A stretch of 5,646 bases of DNA from Acidobacteriota bacterium (GTDB taxonomy: Bacteria; Acidobacteriota; Vicinamibacteria; Vicinamibacterales; CAVVIG01), in the NCBI GenBank assembly GCA_003222555.1, contig QHWL01000631.1:2480-8125 (forward strand), in the 5' to 3' direction. The notes under the pieces were generated by a model, which saw nothing but the letters and a program-made list of their open reading frames with translations, ran no database searches and was not told the DNA's origin. Positions 4,080 to 5,646 of the stretch are shown here, piece after piece. The position numbers were made by a program, and so were the translations under genes. How positions within the stretch are numbered: the first letter of the stretch is position 1; each line of letters begins with the position of its first letter.

Positions 4080-5646
4080 AGTAAGGCGAAGCTTCTCGCC
4101 GCGATCCTGGTGGCAACGGCCTTGCTGGGCAGCGCGTTGGTCGGTTTTGGGTGGGCAGAGCCCTCATCTCCTTCGGCGCTCACAGGCACGGTGACCTCGC
4201 AGGCGGAAGGCGCGATGGAGGGCGTGATCGTTGGTGCAAAGAAGGTGGGCTCTACGATCACCACCTGGGTGGTCAGCAACGCCCAGGGTCAGTTCAGCTT
4301 CCCGCGCGACAGAATGGAACCGGGCAAATACGTGGTGAGTATCCGGGCCGTCGGATACGAGCTGCCAAGCACTTCTGTCGATGTGACGGCGCAGCCCACC
4401 CAGCTGGATTTGCCACTCAAGAAGGTGACAGGCACATCGAAGCTCGCGATGCAGCTCTCCAACGCGGAGTTGATCATGAGCGTCCCCGGAACCCCCGCAG
4501 ACAAGTCGGCGCTGGGGGGTTGCGTCAATTGCCACACGCTGCAGCGAGTACTTTTCTCCCGTTTCAGTGCGGATGAGATGTCACAAGTGATTCAACGGAT
4601 GGCGAGGCACACGAACAACTCTTCGTTCTTGCATCCCTGGATGCGTCCGACAGAGACGTCCACAGCCCCGCCGGCGTCGGCACCGAGCAGCTTCGCCAAA
4701 TATCTCAGCTCGATCAACCTGAGTTCGAGGGACACGTTTGAATTCCCCTTGAAGACATTGCCGCGGCCGACAGGCAAGGCAACTCAGGTGATCTACACGG
4801 TATACGAGTTGCCGCGGCCGGATGCATCGCCGCACGACGAGGTGTTCGACGCGCAAGGAAACGTGTGGTATTCGGATTTCAACTCCCAGTTCATGGGGAG
4901 GCTCGATCCCAAAACCGGCAAAGTGCTCGAGTATCCCATTCCCCAAAATCGTTTCGGCCAGATCGCCCAGGGCGGTCTCCAGATCGATGTCGACAAGGAA
5001 GGGCGGATTTACTTCGGCAACATGTCGCAGATGCAGATCGTTCGATTCGACCCAAAGACAGGAAAGATGGAGACCTTTAAACCCCCGATACCGGAGTCGG
5101 CCATGGGGGATGGGCATCTGACGATGATTGACCCCGCGTTCCAGCATCTGGATGGCAAACTCTGGGTCAATGTCGCCTTCGCGACAGGCGAGGCGGGCGG
5201 CACGTGGCACGTCGACCTGGCGACCAAAACGTGGACTCGCGTCGAGTACCCCCCGGGCAGCCCGTCTGCCCGCGCCTACGATGTTGTTGCAGACTCGAAG
5301 AACAACATGTACGGCATGCACATGGGGACTGACAAGCTCTGGATGACCAACGGTAAGACTCTGCAAACCGTTTGGTACGACTTCCCGACGAAAGGCGCGG
5401 GTTGCCGGCGAGGACACATCGACTCCCAGGACCGCGTGTGGTGTGGCGTATTCAACGGCAACCGGCTGGCGATGTTCGATCCGAAGACGCAGAAGATCAC
5501 GGAGTGGAAGGTTCCCACGCAGTGGACGCGTCCGTATGACGCGCAGTTCGACGACAAAACGTATGTCTGGACCGCCGGAATGGACAACGATATGGCCGTC
5601 CGGCTGAATCCCCGGACCGGGGAATTCACCGAGTACCTCCTCCCGC
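4077..5646 (+). CDS. exported carboxypeptidase-regulatory / cytochrome c / Vgb-like propeller protein (3' end outside window)
   Basis: The frame stays open for 523 codons to the window edge. Residues 1-27 are a signal peptide (hydrophobic AAILVATALLGSALVG, likely cut after WA). Residues about 36-117 (LTGTVTSQAEGAMEGVIVGA, then NAQGQFSFP, EPGKYVVSIRAVGYELP) form a carboxypeptidase-regulatory-like beta-sandwich, a putative binding or anchoring domain. About 140-215 is a short cytochrome c segment with haem motif CVNCH (Cys149, Cys152, His153) and candidate Met ligands at 168, 175 and 189. A linker repeats LPRP (228-231 and 245-248). From about 242 a Vgb/streptogramin-lyase-like propeller follows, with repeats such as GRLDPKTGKVLEYPIP (274-289), VRFDPKTGKMETF (322-334), AMFDPKTQKITEWKVP (465-480) and VRLNPRTGEFTEYLLP (508-523). 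The architecture suggests a periplasmic redox or sensing protein. True Vgb lyases are single-domain, so antibiotic lyase activity is not implied. Confidence 0.87.
   Translation, partial: MSKAKLLAAILVATALLGSALVGFGWAEPSSPSALTGTVTSQAEGAMEGVIVGAKKVGSTITTWVVSNAQGQFSFPRDRMEPGKYVVSIRAVGYELPSTSVDVTAQPTQLDLPLKKVTGTSKLAMQLSNAELIMSVPGTPADKSALGGCVNCHTLQRVLFSRFSADEMSQVIQRMARHTNNSSFLHPWMRPTETSTAPPASAPSSFAKYLSSINLSSRDTFEFPLKTLPRPTGKATQVIYTVYELPRPDASPHDEVFDAQGNVWYSDFNSQFMGRLDPKTGKVLEYPIPQNRFGQIAQGGLQIDVDKEGRIYFGNMSQMQIVRFDPKTGKMETFKPPIPESAMGDGHLTMIDPAFQHLDGKLWVNVAFATGEAGGTWHVDLATKTWTRVEYPPGSPSARAYDVVADSKNNMYGMHMGTDKLWMTNGKTLQTVWYDFPTKGAGCRRGHIDSQDRVWCGVFNGNRLAMFDPKTQKITEWKVPTQWTRPYDAQFDDKTYVWTAGMDNDMAVRLNPRTGEFTEYLLP

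Noticed and set aside
4581..5417. Minus-strand open frame of 278 codons
   Set aside because: It is antisense to the haem/propeller gene, whose plus-strand reading contains clear signal, haem and propeller motifs.
4077..5646. Virginiamycin B lyase (antibiotic resistance)
   Set aside because: Only the propeller resembles Vgb. The fused regulatory and haem domains are not found in true Vgb enzymes, so a resistance call is not supported.

Overview
The window looks like a piece of a GC-rich soil or sediment bacterium. My best guess is Acidobacteriota, perhaps a Vicinamibacteria-like lineage. The guess rests on the families seen: small exported proteins with a DSxC...CxxxC domain, a PQQ-type beta-propeller dehydrogenase, a GYD-domain protein, and a carboxypeptidase-regulatory / cytochrome c / Vgb-like propeller protein. 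Shine-Dalgarno sites of the GGAGG/AAGGAG type precede most genes. No rRNA, tRNA, CRISPR array, transposase or phage gene was seen.

Layout. Bases 1-165 are the open 3' end of an unidentified + strand gene. It converges, with a 6-base gap, on two - strand genes for small exported proteins: a 119-residue Cys/His domain protein (172-531, GTG start) and a 182-residue protein of unknown function (650-1198). The 118 bases between those two hold a hairpin and a possible promoter for the 119-residue gene. Bases 1199-1672 form a divergent intergenic region with no convincing gene.

Bases 1673-3483 on the + strand encode an exported PQQ-dependent, quinoprotein glucose dehydrogenase-like beta-propeller enzyme, but the gene is broken. 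The frame changes between codons 2402-2404 and 2413-2415, where about 16 bases appear to be missing. A second, in-frame loss of roughly 25-30 codons appears close to the C-terminus. The two pieces still read cleanly as parts of one family member.

Bases 3597-3890 on the - strand encode a small GYD-domain protein with a good promoter and ribosome binding site. Between it and the broken enzyme lies an orphan ribosome binding site plus ATG that opens only five codons. Divergent from the GYD gene, a long + strand gene starts at 4077 and runs off the window. It encodes an exported protein with, in order, a carboxypeptidase-regulatory-like beta-sandwich, a single-haem cytochrome c segment (CVNCH), and a Vgb/streptogramin-lyase-like propeller.

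How they may work together. Most products carry export signals, so the locus appears devoted to the periplasm or cell surface. A PQQ dehydrogenase next to a haem-c propeller protein suggests periplasmic oxidation with electrons passed to cytochrome c. This is inference only, and the dehydrogenase copy here is probably not functional. I found no clear evidence of a wholly new system. The best leads are the multidomain haem/propeller protein and the two-lesion decay of the dehydrogenase.
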